The notes below the pieces were generated by a model that saw only the letters and a program-made list of their open reading frames with translations, did not search any database and had not been told where the DNA came from. 64,000 nt of DNA from positions 5,377,620-5,441,619 of the forward strand of contig OX030962.1 in assembly GCA_943735955.1 (NCBI GenBank). Direction: 5' to 3'. Below, in pieces: positions 63,615-64,000 of this stretch (positions within the stretch are counted from its first letter, which is position 1; the number at the start of each line of letters is the position of its first letter). The translations under genes and the position numbers were made by a program. The stretch comes from Piscicola geometra (taxonomy: Eukaryota > Annelida > Clitellata > Hirudinida > Piscicolidae).

Positions 63615-64000
63615 ATGGCGGAAATTGAAATTCATCATGAAGATGAATTTGAAGTTGAAGATGACAATGAAGGTTTATTTTCTGAGCGATATTTAAACTC
63701 ATTTCTTTTGAATGTTTGATCAATTTGAGTAATTATTGCTTTGAAATATTTAAACTAAATTTTCAAATTTAACATAAAAATGATTTAATGGATAGGTGGA
63801 CTTCAAAAACTGAAAGATACTGCTAGAAATAGAAAAGGACGTGGATTTGGACAAGGTAGTTGAATATTCTCGGCAAATTATTCAGAAAATAAGTTTTTAC
63901 CATGTTACAAATTTATCTGTAAAGAATATTCATTTCAATATGCAAATAAAAGAAATTAAAGTGTTTTTTAGTTATTTCTTAAGATTTTAATTTTAAATTT
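63615..64000 (+). CDS. RBM8A: RNA-binding protein 8A (Y14), first two exons
   Basis: Exon 1 (63615-63672) encodes MAEIEIHHEDEFEVEDDNE. Exon 2 (63796-63855) encodes GLQKLKDTARNRKGRGFGQ. Both junctions are phase 1. The short acidic start followed by K.LK..A..RKGRGFG is the N-terminal signature of Y14, the exon-junction-complex partner of Mago. The RRM must lie beyond the window. No other protein I know shares this arrangement, but only about 40 residues are visible. Confidence 0.85.

Overview
This is a window of animal nuclear DNA. The genes are split by many short GT-AG introns, the non-coding DNA is AT-rich, simple repeats are very abundant, and transposon remnants of several classes are nested in one another. 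The protein set (TRIM-NHL, VMP1, NMT, PSMA2, UBL4, MYCBP, SNAPC1, RBM8A, ZIP) is metazoan. I would guess an invertebrate, possibly a spiralian, but the sequence does not settle the phylum.

Positions 1-23,600 are a transposon graveyard with one host-like gene. It holds a hAT (ZBED/SCAND3-type) pseudogene with a LINE tail inside it, a Penelope-like remnant, a LINE split by a hAT insertion with an 8-bp target duplication, a MITE, tRNA-derived SINEs, a Tigger/pogo element with well-kept ends and an intron, a second hAT element (DUF4371/ZMYM-type), a piggyBac remnant and another LINE. The host-like gene is a three-exon secreted cysteine-rich (ShK-like) peptide at 15,575-16,231.

Positions 24,780-64,000 are a compact block of ten conserved genes. 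They are a Nopp140/treacle-like nucleolar protein (-), a TRIM-NHL RING protein (-), UBL4A (-), VMP1 (+), PSMA2 (-), N-myristoyltransferase NMT (+), MYCBP (-), a ZIP-family metal transporter (-), SNAPC1 (-), and the first exons of RBM8A/Y14 (+). I rebuilt their exons by hand from splice sites, reading phase and family similarity. PSMA2, UBL4A, NMT, MYCBP, VMP1 and SNAPC1 all join in frame. Two close head-to-head pairs (PSMA2/NMT and SNAPC1/RBM8A) probably share bidirectional promoters.

The most striking feature is in SNAPC1. A coding exon carries 51 perfect tandem copies of a 21-bp unit, encoding the heptad QQQDGVE 51 times. It is inserted into the conserved N-terminal domain of this snRNA-promoter factor. 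Several introns of SNAPC1, VMP1 and NMT also carry large simple-repeat arrays, including a 3.2-kb G-rich minisatellite with an approximately 940-bp higher-order repeat inside an NMT intron.
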